Positions 1 through 10,840 of a stretch of 64,000 nucleotides of DNA are shown here, piece by piece. The stretch spans positions 2,480,001-2,544,000 of the forward strand of contig OX637803.1 in NCBI GenBank assembly GCA_951802425.1, in the 5' to 3' direction. Under the pieces are notes generated by a model. The model searched no databases and had not been told where the DNA came from. It saw only the letters and a program-made list of their open reading frames with translations. The position numbers and the translations under genes were made by a program. Each line of letters starts with the position of its first letter. Position 1 is the first letter of the stretch. The stretch is from Clavaria fumosa (lineage: Eukaryota > Basidiomycota > Agaricomycetes > Agaricales > Clavariaceae).

Positions 1-610
1 CACTCGCCTTCCCGCATCGAGAGCGAGAACTCGCCAAATACACTGATTATGTCCTCGGACTCTTTGGATCCAAACGGGTATCAGCACATGTTGATGTAGG
101 GGGGCTTGGTGGTGTTTGGGTTGTCGTTTGTGGGCCCTCACCAAGTGTTGTGATATCGGGTGGGTCGGCAGGAGTGTCGCTAGCCGCATCAGCGAAGTGA
201 GACGGAGCTTGTCTACTACGAACTGCAGGTTCAAACATGTCTGCACCCGCTGTGGGGGACATCACAGGAAAGGGGACTGCAAAGAGAAGTCGAAGGGAGG
301 AACTTGAAGCTAAAGCGAAGCGTCCTTGCTACTTGAGTTTCTCTGGAGAGATGACGATGAGATGATTGGGGTTACAGCCAGGTACTCACTCTTCGCAGAA
401 CTGGTACCGTCACCTCCCGAGAGTGAATTCAACGTTGGGAATGGATGGGAAACTGTCCAAGCTCACCCGTGTTCCAAACCATAACTCCTCTCAAAGTTGA
501 CGCCTTCGAACACCTCCTTACTGATCACCCAAACCAACGATTTGTCGAATCAGTCCTGTCTGCACTGCGCAACGGCTTCTGGCCCTGGGCGAACATAGAC
601 CCGCTCCTTT
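1..610 (+). pseudogene. DIRS-like retroelement remnant, truncated
   Basis: Three coding scraps lie on the plus strand in different frames. Positions 3-200 read LAFPHRERELAKYTDYV and onward. Positions 215-290 give a Cys/His-rich knuckle, CRFKHVCTRCGGHHRKGDC. Positions 445-590 read TPLKVDAFEHLLTDHPNQ followed by a FWPWA motif. Order and wording resemble the region ahead of the reverse transcriptase in fungal DIRS-like (tyrosine-recombinase) retroelements, as I recall that family. The reverse transcriptase that should follow is missing: the sequence changes character at about 590-620, and the KDZ gene begins at 777. The remnant is cut by the window edge on the left. The assignment is inference from motif memory; a gag-like fragment of another retroelement is the alternative. 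Confidence 0.45.
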
Positions 611-776
611 TAATCACACTGTCGTTCCTTCTTTCTGTCGTGCTGTCTCATCATTTTCATCACACATGAGTCTAGGACAGTTGTATCTTGGTTATGAAGC
701 AAAGGCATCATAAGGGAAGGTTCTTTGTTCTTTCAAATACCACACACGTGACTTGTACTTCTTTCTGTCTCTACTT

Positions 777-3700
777 ATGGCTGGACTGCCTGGTTCAAAA
801 CGAAAAGAAAATGCTCAGGAGGTTGAGTTTGTTCCAGTTTATAACAAGCGACTCCGAAAGTCATTTATACGAGCTCACGATGTTCGTAAATCGACTTCCT
901 CTCGATCCCACACCGCCTCCCCGAACAAACTCTTGTCCGAAGAATTTGAGCCCTCTGCCAGTGGCTTCTTTTCCTCCAATATTGCACCAGCTCCAGTGCT
1001 TCGCTTTGAGGCATCTGTTGATCCTGGCTCTGTCCCTGTTATTCGTGTAGAGAGGTCAAGGAAGCGAAAACAAGGAAAAGTACGGGTTGATGCTTCCTTC
1101 ATAATGTGTAGCCACTGACATAATTTCAGGCCCAGAATGTGTTTCTGGAGGAATGGTTGTTGCTACGATCAATCTACGCTGAGGAAATCTTGGGATTGGA
1201 AGCTCCATCCCCGTCAACCACTTGCCAAGGCTGCCACAAGACAGAATTCAAGTTTCGATGTCGCGATTGCTTTTATCGGCCTCTGACCTGTAAAGCATGT
1301 TGTGCTAAAGGGCATGCCAATACCCCATTCCATTCTGTTGAATTATGGAATGGAATGTGCTTCTTACCATCGGATCTCGCACAGGCAGGATTGGTGATTT
1401 GCTTAGGGCACAAGGGCTCCCCTTGTCCAGAGTACCAAGACAGAGGAGAGGACGAGAATGAGGATCAGTTTTCAAGCAACGAAGGTGACGTCGATTCAGA
1501 GAGTTGCCATGCAAGACAACTGCAAATCATTCATTCCAATGGAGTGTGTGAAAGGACTATACGATACTGCAAATGTGCAAACGCTCCAGCATACCATATC
1601 CAACTACTTCAGCACCATCTCTTTCCTGCAAGCTCCAAGAGACCGCAAACTGCTTTCACTTTTCAAGTTCTTGATCATTTTCATATCGATGCAATGGAGT
1701 GCAAAACTTCAGCTGGAGCATTTTACACCAAATTGAGGCGGCTAACCTCTAACGCTTTCCCAGACACTATCCCCGTTCGTCCAATTCATACTTTTCTAGA
1801 TTTTGCTTGTTCATTGTCCTGGATCGCGATAATTAGGATCGGTACCGAGAGTTGATGAGAGTCTCCCGGCAATGGAGAGATCTGAAGAATAGAAAACGAT
1901 TTGGATATGGACATGATGTGGATATAACACCAGGCACAGGCGATCTAGCTCTTTTCTGCCCAGCATGCCCTCAACCGGGGATCAATCTTCCCGACAATTG
2001 GAGAAGTCACCCAGACCAGTGAGTCTTACCTGAGTAATCTTGCCTCATTCCTGACGATGAAAGGTGGCTTTTCCGGAGATCTCTCGTTGTGGACGGAAAT
2101 TTTTCTGCGGAGCACTTGAAGATGCCCAGAGCAGACAAAGATGTGTGGCTGACTAATGGAGAAGGATATATGGTAGAAAACTCAAATTATCAGCGGCACC
2201 TTTTAGAGGCAAAGGATATTCGTGAGGTAAGTGCCTCAGCAAAACTGTTACATGTGTATCCTGAATACTTCTTCTAGAAGTCAAAATGCTCAAACCATCG
2301 AGCAATTAGCCAGGCACTCAATGCACATTCTAGTCACCTTGAAGCCACTGGAATTGGGGCATGCGCCTGTTCTCGGCATGGATGCTTTGTTCCTCATTGT
2401 GTGGTTGATTTTCAGAAGGGCGAGCGGTAAGTGAGAGCAAATACATTCTTTGAATCTTCTCAACTTTTCTCTTGGCAGTCACATCAACATCGACTATGCA
2501 ATATGCCAAGCTATGAAATATCGCACCGAAGGAATGTCTGAAATATTGGTCATTTACAATGTTTGTTGCCAGTGGATTCGCAACTTCAGAGTACGAGCTG
2601 AAAGTAGTGCATACCTATACATGCCAGCTGCTACAAAGATCATAGGAGCAGTTGGAAAATTCCACTTGGGGGCACACATTCCTTCTTGTTTTCCTCTTTT
2701 CTCGCTCAATTTTATTCCTGGTGCAGGACAACAAGATGGAGAGATTTTGGAGACACTGTGGTCCAATTTGAACAAGATCTCCAGCAGCATACGAGCCATG
2801 AGCAAAGCGCATCGTCAAGAAGTGCTGGATGACTACATGCGAGATTCCAACTGGAAGAAGTTAGTGAAGATTGGTGAGCATTAAAAGCTTTTTACAAGAT
2901 ATTTTTTCAAACTGAATGTTCAATCAAGTGAAAGCCCTCTCCTCCAAATTCAAAGCAGCAGTTGAAGGCGTTCAGCAAACCAAAACACCCTTTGAAGTTC
3001 TGAATCGCAATATTCCCAGCAATTTAAGAGAAGCATGGAAAGAAAGTGAGAAGGTTGCTTTGGAATGTCGTGGAGAACACCTGTCGATATATGATGTACA
3101 ATTGGACAAAGGTGGGTTCAATTCTTGCCACAGACCCCTATACAAAACTGAAGACATAAAAATAAAGCACCATCTCTTGCAGAAGTGCAGTTAATGCTGT
3201 CGACAAAGGAGAGGACTGTTGGATTACCTTCAGGCATAGTTTCTCTGCTGATGGAAGGAATGGCTTTGGAAGAAATTCAGTGAGTGATGCTCTTGAGTGT
3301 TTTTATTAGTGCCCCTGTAACAAGTCCTTACCCAGGCATTCCATTGCGACAGAACTGTCCAAGAGGCAAAAGCTTGCCATCCCTCAAAAACAGAGCATTG
3401 TAGATCGGCTAAACAAACTCGAATCAAAAATCGAAGGCCACAATTTAAAAATCTCCGCAGTTCTTGGAGATTTTGAGTGGAACCAAGATGAGTCAGATGT
3501 GCAAGGGGATGAAGACTCTGAAGGGGGTATGGATGGGATTGACGAAGGTGATCATTTTGAAGACCTTGTGGGAAATAGCATGCAAGCCAGGCTCTTGATG
3601 CCTTCGACTTTCGGTCGAGATTTCTGCCTGAAAAATGGATGGGGCCAGATTGTCGAACAAGAAATACAACTTCGGACAGCACAGGCAGGCGAGTCCCTTG

Positions 3701-4348
3701 ATGCACTCAGGCTAGCTATCGGACACAAATCACTGCTCTACAAATTATGCATCCGAAAATCCAAAACACAGAGCAGCAAGACAAGGAGTCAAGCAGAGCT
3801 TCTTCAAATCAGTTCTAAGATTAAAGAGCTGGCTGGGAGATATCAGCGAGCAAGAGCTGCCTTGTCTGACTTAGGTGCTCCTGCAGATACACTTGCCAAA
3901 TTCCAAGCGCTCTCAGATTCGGACCTGAAGGTGAACACAGATGTCATAGAAGAGAACCGAGTGGGCCAGAGAAATGATAAACTACCTTGGATTTGGAGGA
4001 CCGGAGGAGGTAATGAAAGCCCTTGGATGAATGAAAGTGAGATATGCTCATTTACCTCTCAACGTCTACTTGCTCTAACGCTGAGAAGTTTGCCAGGTCA
4101 ACTGGCTTCGAGCGAAAGCTCGACATGACAGGTGGAATGAAGAGTTGGAATTGGTGAAACATGAGATGACTTGGACTTTGTCTTGGTTTGCAAACCGAGA
4201 AAGCGAATGGAAGAGGAGATCTGTTTGGGCAGACACAGAGCATAAGCCTGGGCACAAATGCTATGCCGAGAAGCAGATTATTTTATGGAGGAGGATGCAT
4301 ACCGCTGCTGAACTTGCCTGGGAATCTGTTTTGAACCCGGGAAGATGA
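777..4348 (+). CDS. KDZ transposase with CxC2 cysteine cluster, copy 1
   Basis: Multi-exon transposase of the Kyakuja-Dileera-Zisupton superfamily, expected to cut and move its own element in the nucleus. The start at 777 gives MAGLPGSKRKENAQ; the first intron is about 1080-1129. Exon 1130-1775 carries the CxC2 zinc cluster (CQGCH, CRDC, CKACC) and the conserved NGVCERTIRYCKC segment. A short exon at 2278-2427 carries GIGACACSRHGCFVPH. The catalytic block at 2475-2875 contains CCQWIRNF, KFHLGAHIPSC and GAGQQDGEILETLWSNLN. A helical C-terminal part runs through 3499-4128 to the stop near 4348. The usual Asp of the YDxxCQ motif is Asn here (codon 2558-2560, IYNVCCQW), whereas copy 2 keeps Asp, so activity is doubtful. 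Exons otherwise read open with GT...AG introns. I did not find terminal inverted repeats. Confidence 0.88.
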
Positions 4349-4636
4349 ATATTCCTAAATTGATTTCTCTAGCTTTTTTGATTTTGAGCCTTATCGCCGT
4401 GAACCAAAGCGTACGATTTGCATACACCTCACCCCATATGTGTGCAAACCAGGTCATAAGGGTCTCTTGGAATAACAGCCAAACTCTAGAAATTGCGCGA
4501 CAACCCGATTGGCGAAGGGCCGGATAGAAAAAGTTAAGCAAGTTAAGCCATCAAGGATGTAGAGGGATGGTAAGTTCTCCATTGTTGATTTCGGTATGGA
4601 ATAATGTCTAGAAAATATCACAGGGTACTGGTCTGG
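4349..4636. other. Gap after KDZ copy 1
   Basis: No convincing gene. The 3' end of the KDZ element probably lies here, but I could not identify a terminal repeat matching the 600-780 side. Confidence 0.4.
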
Positions 4637-5233
4637 TAAGAAAACTCAAATCTGTGGCCTTTGATCGTTTTATTCATCGCTTCACAGAATGGCTTAGGAG
4701 TAAGATTCTAGGGAGTATAAGGATCTTCAAAATTTACCCAATAGCACATCCCCATTGAAAACTCTATAAGCAACAATACAGAGGTCTCAATTCTTAGTCT
4801 GGAACCACCCTCCCTACATTTGACTTGGTTGGTAATACCGATGCACTTTGATTTTTTTGAAAGGGGTGTGACAAGTCACAATGTGACCTGCGTTGAAGTA
4901 CTTCAACGCTGGTCACATAGTGACATGTAACGCTGACTGATAAGAAACTCAAATCTGTGGCCTTTGATCAATTTGTCCATCGCTTCACAGAATGGCTTAG
5001 GAGTAAGATTCTAGGGAGTATAAAGATCTCCAAAAATTACCCAATAGCACACCCCTGTTGAAAACTCAATAAGCAACGATACAGAGGTATCAATTCTTAG
5101 TCTGGAACCACCCTTCCTCTACATTTGACTTGGTTGGTAATACCAATTCACTTTGAAAGGGGTGTGACAAGTCACTATGTGACCAGCGTTGAAGTACTTC
5201 AACGCAGGTCACATAGTGACATGTAACGCCGAC
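4637..5233. repeat. Tandem duplication (~300 bp x2) with hairpins
   Basis: Two head-to-tail copies (about 4637-4936 and 4941-5233) share the run AACTCAAATCTGTGGCCTTT, a CTTCACAGAATGGCTTAGGA run and a closing palindrome. Each palindrome is centred on TTGAAGTACTTCAA (centres near 4899 and 5195), with arms built from GTGAC/GTCAC units. The second copy ends 120 bp before the ATG at 5353, so this is probably the promoter region of that gene. Confidence 0.85.
5164..5227. promoter_or_regulatory. Palindromic GTGAC/GTCAC module upstream of copy 1
   Basis: Near-perfect inverted repeat of about 64 bp. The outer parts read GTGACAAGTCACTATGTGAC and its mirror; the core is GAAGTACTTC. It lies 126 bp upstream of the ATG at 5353. 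The same GTGAC/GTCAC vocabulary occurs upstream of other genes in this window. Whether it binds a protein or simply forms a hairpin cannot be told from sequence. Confidence 0.6.
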
Positions 5234-5352
5234 AGCACGTGACTTCGAAATACTTCTTGCGTCTTTGAAGCAATCAACATCACGTGTTGGAATCATCGTT
5301 CTCTTACTTCTACCTACATCCTGCGTATTGCCTCCTCACAATCCTCAAGTAA

Positions 5353-7298
5353 ATGACCAAGTGGACAACCCCTGCTTATGTTGAGCTTCTCAAAGGCAGC
5401 CTGGAAGCATATGGGAAGGCAGACACCAAGGAACGTGCTAGTATTGTCAAGGAGATCAAGAGACAAATCCGAGACCTGGCTGAAGCTATGCAGGAACATC
5501 CCCCTGATGGCTTAAACCAGGTAAAGCAGAACTTCACACATCTGATTCACTTATGATTTGATGCTTTCCTTCTGCAGAAAATTCGCAACTGGCTGCATAA
5601 CCATCGCAGGGTTGGGGCAGGAATGGATAATGGTTCTGATTCTGAGCCAGGTCAAAGGCCAGGCCTCAATATTTGGAAACGCAAAAGGTGGACCTTCCAG
5701 AGTGTTGTTGAGCAGCATGAGAAGGAAAAAATCAATGCCCACGCAGAAGAGCTCTCAAAGGCTGAGAGAGGCACAATAGACTTCTTATCCGCATACCGTC
5801 GAGCCAGGACTCAAATTTGCCAGGAGTTGTCAACACAGGAACGGCTTGAATATGAAGGCTTGGCTGAGAAGTGGAATACAGAGCCTGTACCATCTAATAT
5901 TCAAAGAGAGTGAGTGAATCTCTGCATGTTATTCATTTGCAACTTATGTCAGCTGTTTCCTTTACTGTAAGATTGGCTTCGCAAAAGTTTATGCATAATG
6001 CTTTGGAGTTTTCCCGGTTGGCCAAAGAGCAGATGGGAGTAGAGATTTTTATGTTGGCTGGTTGGCAAGATGACAAAGGGCAGATCAAGAAGGCAAAGTG
6101 AGTGTTTTCTATGAGGTGTTCTACATTCCTGACTAATGTGTATGTTCTTGAATTTCTCTTAGAGTCCAGACGCCAGGACCCTCCACTGCTGGGTTCAAGG
6201 ATGTGTTTCAACAGACAGGAGATGTTGTTTGGCAAAAATGGGATGAGTATTTAGGGGATATGTGGAACAGTAAGTGTGCTCTGTACAATTGTGTCTAAGA
6301 AGAGCTCTAATCTGAGTTCAGAGGATGCAACAAGGCCACAAAATGATGATTGGGATGCTGTGCTTCTCTCTAAGAGAACAGATACAAGCGTCCCATGGGA
6401 TCTTGCAAAAGACAAGGATGGTTGGCCATTACTACCTCTAGAGTTGGCACTTCCCTTGGCTCAGCTCAAGGAGATCTTGAGATCATGTTTTACTATTGCA
6501 TACCGTAAGCTTTTCACATTTCATTATTTCATAAATTGAAAAAATGTTGTATTTTGTAGGCAAGAAAAGTAACAACAAGAAGGCTGCTGTTCCATGGCTG
6601 CAAATATCTGACAACCCAAGTGCCTTTATACAAGCACAATACATTCCTAAAGGAGTACACATCCGTGAGCCCTCAAAAATGCAATCAGCAGATGTGAGAA
6701 GGCTTTGTTCCTTCCTCCACCATCGACAAACTCTAGGTCAAAGGGTCCTTGAGTTCAAGACTGTTCTACCCACCCATAGGAGAGGGAAGGCCTTAAGGGA
6801 TGCAGACAAGAGTCATACACAAGATACTGACAATGAAGTGTCAAGGCTGTCTCAAACAGCTAAGCATATCTGGCTTGTCTCTGAAGTGTAAGATCTTTTC
6901 TCACCTGAAAATATCATTGACTAATGTGAGTCAGATCCAGTTCAGAGAAACCAGTCAATAACAGTGATAGAGAAGACACTGATGAAGACCATGCTGGTGA
7001 TGACGAGGACACTACAGATGAAGACAGTGCCAATTATGAAGAGGACACTGATGACGATATTGGTGGACAATCATATGAGATGGCCAATTTAAATATACTG
7101 GAGGAGGTGCAGGAGAGGCAGAGGGATCAATTGCAAGTGGAGAGTGAGGTGGAGAATGATCAGCAGTTTGGCTCGCTGAAGAAGAAAAGAGCCAGAGATG
7201 AGAAGGAGCCTCATCTTTCATACCGAACACGAAGCAAGAGGAAAGCATCCATGGAGGCAAAGCAGCGGGTGCTAAGACCCAGGGCAAAAAGGCGGTAG
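5353..7298 (+). CDS. Homeodomain-like WLxNxR repeat-family protein, copy 1
   Basis: At least seven exons with short introns; the first is 5353-5520 (56 codons), followed by an intron 5521-5577. Exon 2 opens with KIRNWLHNHRR, which matches homeodomain helix 3 (W48, hydrophobic 49, N51, R53). About 56 residues precede it, as a three-helix fold would need. Next come RKRWTFQSVVEQ, a helical RARTQICQEL segment, FMHNALEFSRLAKEQMGVE, and a PWDLAKDKDGWPLLPLELAL block. An acidic low-complexity stretch precedes a basic tail (KRKASMEAKQRVLRPRAKRR), a likely nuclear signal. I do not know a named family; three copies occur here, so it behaves as an element-borne or amplified gene. This copy keeps CGA (Arg) where copies 2 and 3 have TGA. 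Function is not known; DNA binding is inference. Confidence 0.7.
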
Positions 7299-9099
7299 TT
7301 CTTTTTGACAAATGTATATTTATTGATTTCATAGCCCTACAAGTGTGAATAATGCACATTGTAGATTAAGTTTTCATATCCATGCATTTCAGAAAGGACA
7401 ATCAAATGGATCAGTATCTTGAGAAATGGCAATCCAATGTCTTTGAATTAGAACATTGTTTAAATCTATGATATAGAACTTTACTTTGACAGGTTTTCAT
7501 TGTTTAAAATCTACCCCTTGTCAAACAAATATCATAGGAAATACAAGAGACATCTCAAGGCATACCTAGTATGTTGGTTCCTTCATATTATTCTCAAATT
7601 GAGTGAATCTATTGAGAGTAACTATCTGGGTAAAGCTGCTGATAACAATGTATTAATATGAGGGGGTGTAAATGAATGGGAGTTGATCAATGCTGTAGAA
7701 ATGAAGACAAGGGTGTTAGCATTTGCAAAGGTGGTTTAAGATATACAAGAAGGGGATACTGATGCAGTATGCTTGCCCATTTCATAAGAGGCAATTCATT
7801 GTGACTGAAATAATAATGGTGATTGTTTCCATATGCAGATTGTTCAATACTTGTAGAGAGGGGATATTTGAAGTTATGTAGACTGAAGAATAACCATCCA
7901 GGCTAAGCCCTTTGTAAAGGCATCTTAATATCAGGTGGTCCAGATGAGTGGGCAGTTCATTGGGGCTAGAAATAACATTATATGATCATTATTGAAATGT
8001 TATGATATGCAGGTAGAGCATATTTAACATGGGATTAGGCTTGGAGAATACTGAGTCAAGCCCTTCATGAAGAGGTATTAATATCAAATAATCAACCTCC
8101 AGAGGTGTCTGCTGTGACTGGGAACATAGAAAGAAGGCTATGTTGAGTGAAGTAAAACCATCTGGGAACCCCTTGGGAAGGGCATATTCAAATGAAGAAA
8201 TCCAGATGGGTGGCTCATTGGGGTTGGAATAATAACAATAGGGTTGCTCAGGATTCATGATTTTGATCTGCAAGGAAGGGATATTTGACATGAAATGCAG
8301 ACCTGAGAATGACCATCTCAGCTGAGCCCTTTGTAAAGGCATATTCATATCAGGTAGTCCAGATGGGTGAGTGGTTTATTGAGGTGGTGAAGATGAGATT
8401 ATAGACAATACCATTGCAGCAAGTTGTTTCATATTTAGGATAGTAGTATAGAACCTGAAATGCAGCTGAATTAACTTCTGATGATCTACCTCACAAATCA
8501 TGTTCTGCTGCTGATAAAATAAGAGCAACAGTGCTACTTATACAAGAATATGGAGCTAGCATATACAAGAGTATTGAGCTTGGATATACAGTCAAGAATG
8601 TAGGCTTTGGCTGGGCCTATTTTAAGGGCACCCACAATATCAAGTTATCTGTATTTCTAGATTTAGTTTTTGGGTGACCTAAGCAGTTAACCCAGATTTC
8701 AGGTGTGACAATGTGTCACAATGTGACAGGCGATGAAGTACTTCAATGCTAGTCACACTGTGACATGTCACACCTAACATTCAATAATGAACAATTTATT
8801 GTAGGGTGTCATATTAAATAAGGGGACATTTGATATAAGATGTTGGATGCAGAATAATTGTCTGGGCTAAGCTCTTCTTGCTCAGGTACATTGGTATTAC
8901 TACAGTATCTGGTAATTTAGATGAGTGAGCAGTGCATTAGGGCTGGAAAATCATAATACGGGTGCTACCAGATGTAAGGTAGTGATATTAGACCTGGAAT
9001 GCAGGTTGAAGAATATTATTCTGAGCCAAGCCCTACTGACCTGGGCCAAGCCTATTTTAAAGGCCCCATGCATATCAAGTCATCTGAACCTCTAGTTAC
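7299..9099. repeat. AT-rich decayed tandem repeats
   Basis: No gene. Degenerate units of roughly 130-250 bp recur from about 7858 to 9080. Each has a GGATATTTGA-like start, a GCTAAGCCCTTTGTAAAGGC-like core, an ATATCAGGTGGTCCAGATG-like part and a TTCATTGGGGCT-like end. The block is almost free of CpG. It sits where the downstream tail of the copy-1 gene would be. Confidence 0.6.
8702..8775. repeat. 74-bp imperfect palindrome
   Basis: Begins GGTGTGACA and ends TGTCACACC, with the same GAAGTACTTC centre (8735-8744) as the hairpins at 4.9 and 5.2 kb. It is clearly the same motif, here in decayed non-coding sequence. Confidence 0.7.
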
Positions 9100-9240
9100 C
9101 AATTTTGGGTGACCTAAGATCTCGGCCCAGCCTATTATGTAATATCTCGGCCGACGCTCGGCTGGGCCTATAAGATGGCCACCAGTCAAAATGGGCTGGC
9201 CCTATAAGATGGGGTTTGGGTACGCTGAAGGGTGTGGCTG
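9100..9240 (-). repeat. Left member of a distant inverted repeat pair
   Basis: The segment around ATATCTCGGCCGACGCTCGG (9142 onward), continuing through GTCAAAATGGGCTGGCC to the CTGAAGGGTGTGG region, matches the reverse complement of 20985-21115 over about 120 bp. The two copies face each other 12 kb apart. Confidence 0.7.
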
Positions 9241-9292
9241 AGGTGCAGGCACCAGGGCAGACTCGAGGCATGGTGCACCCTCCACTGCTGCT

Positions 9293-9585
9293 TAGGGATG
9301 CCACGGTCCGGTTAAGTCCGGTTCAGGGCCAATTTTTTCGAACCCCGAACTGGACTTTAGGTCCGGTTCAGGCCAAATTCCAAACCTTGAACCTGAGTTC
9401 GGTCCAAGTCCGGTTCATTGGACCGGACTTTTACCAAATAAGGTAATGGTTCGCCCAAATTTGGGCTTCTGAACCTCAATTTTGGTTCGGTTCACCCACT
9501 TGGCTGAACCTGAACCTCATTTTCGGTTTGGTCCAGTCCAGTTCAGGTTCGAACCAAAGTTCAGAACCGAACCGTGGCATCCCTA
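9293..9585. mobile_element. hAT-type MITE, 293 bp
   Basis: Perfect 14-bp terminal inverted repeats TAGGGATGCCACGG. An exact 8-bp target duplication CTGCTGCT lies at 9285-9292 and 9586-9593. The termini fit the hAT rule (TAGGG...), and the interior is made of inverted GGTTCGGTT-like runs with no coding capacity. This is a non-autonomous fold-back element; no hAT transposase is present in the window. Confidence 0.9.
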
Positions 9586-9593
9586 CTGCTGCT

Positions 9594-10812
9594 ACGTGTG
9601 GGATTCCTGCCAGAATCATGGGAGGGTCAGCAGGACCTGATACAAGGCATGAGGAATGCCTAATGCTCAGAGGCAGATGAATCTTACCCATGCAAGGGTG
9701 AGGGCCAGACCAGGTCAGCCCAGGGGGGCCAAGTTATCTGCTGGGCTAGTAGGCCGGGCATGTGGCAGACCCTGAAGGGAGGAAGGGGATGCAGCCTGCC
9801 CTTCCATGGGGGCAATCGGACTTGTCAGGGGATGATGGCGAGGCGAAGGATGGAAGGGAAGGCCCTGAGGGGGGAAGGGGGAGGCACAGCCCGGCGATCC
9901 CCCAGGTCGCTGGTAGATGAGGGTCCCCCCACTGCTGGTTGCACATTGGTGGCAGGTGGTTCTTGGCAAGCTTTCTTTTTTCCAGACCCTCTCCCCACTG
10001 GGGGTGGGGGTGACTCTGAAGCAGCCCTGAGCTTTCTTTGTGCTGCCACACCTGGGATGGAGAAGAAAGCTGGAGTGGTTCCTAGAGGATTCTGGACATG
10101 GATGTGGATTGGCAGCACTGCCTGCCTCTTGTCTTCTACTGGCAGGTCAATCCTCAGTGGTATGGATGGAGCACCAAGCTCAGAGTCCTGAAGGGCAGGG
10201 TCCTGAGGGACAGAGTCATGGGGAGCTGTACTGTGAGAAGGACTGTGTCAGGGAGGTTGCTGAGATGGGGGAGGAGGAGGTTTGTATATATGGGACCCAG
10301 CAATTCCCACACGAAAGCCATGCCACAGCTACAGCCACAAACATACCAAATCAGTGACCCACAAATGTTCTTGCCCATTTCTCAGCCAATTCTCAAGGAA
10401 TTCTCATGGTTTTTTTTGTTTATAAGACACTATTTGATCTGTAGATTAATATAAAAATATCAAAAATATATATTAACTGATATTTTCTGTACTGATCCAC
10501 CAAAATAAAATGGGTCCCAATTTAAATAGTGACATTTCATGTATCCAAATGATGGCTTGTGCAATCTTGATTCCCAAGGCTCTGGAAATAATAATGGAGT
10601 GCTTATGGGTCTATGTGACTCACATTTTATGCAAAATTTTAAATTCTGTACTGTTCTGAATATGCTGAGTACTCTGTTCCTTCAGGACATTGCTAATGCA
10701 GTAGCATAGTTGGAACCATTGATAAAATAGTTCAGAAATGATGCAGTTGAGCTAGTACAAATATTATACACATCAAAATTCAGGACAGGCAATGGAAAAG
10801 CTGGCATAGTCA
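9594..10812. other. No recognisable gene
   Basis: 9600-10350 is G-rich with overlapping open frames on both strands and no motif I recognise. 10380-10812 is AT-rich. Probably decayed repeat sequence. Confidence 0.5.
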
Positions 10813-10840
10813 TTAATTCTCCAAATCCATCTCATAACCA

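Noticed and set aside
9715..10454. Several frames of about 70-140 codons
   Set aside because: G-rich, overlapping on both strands, no recognisable motif or intron structure.
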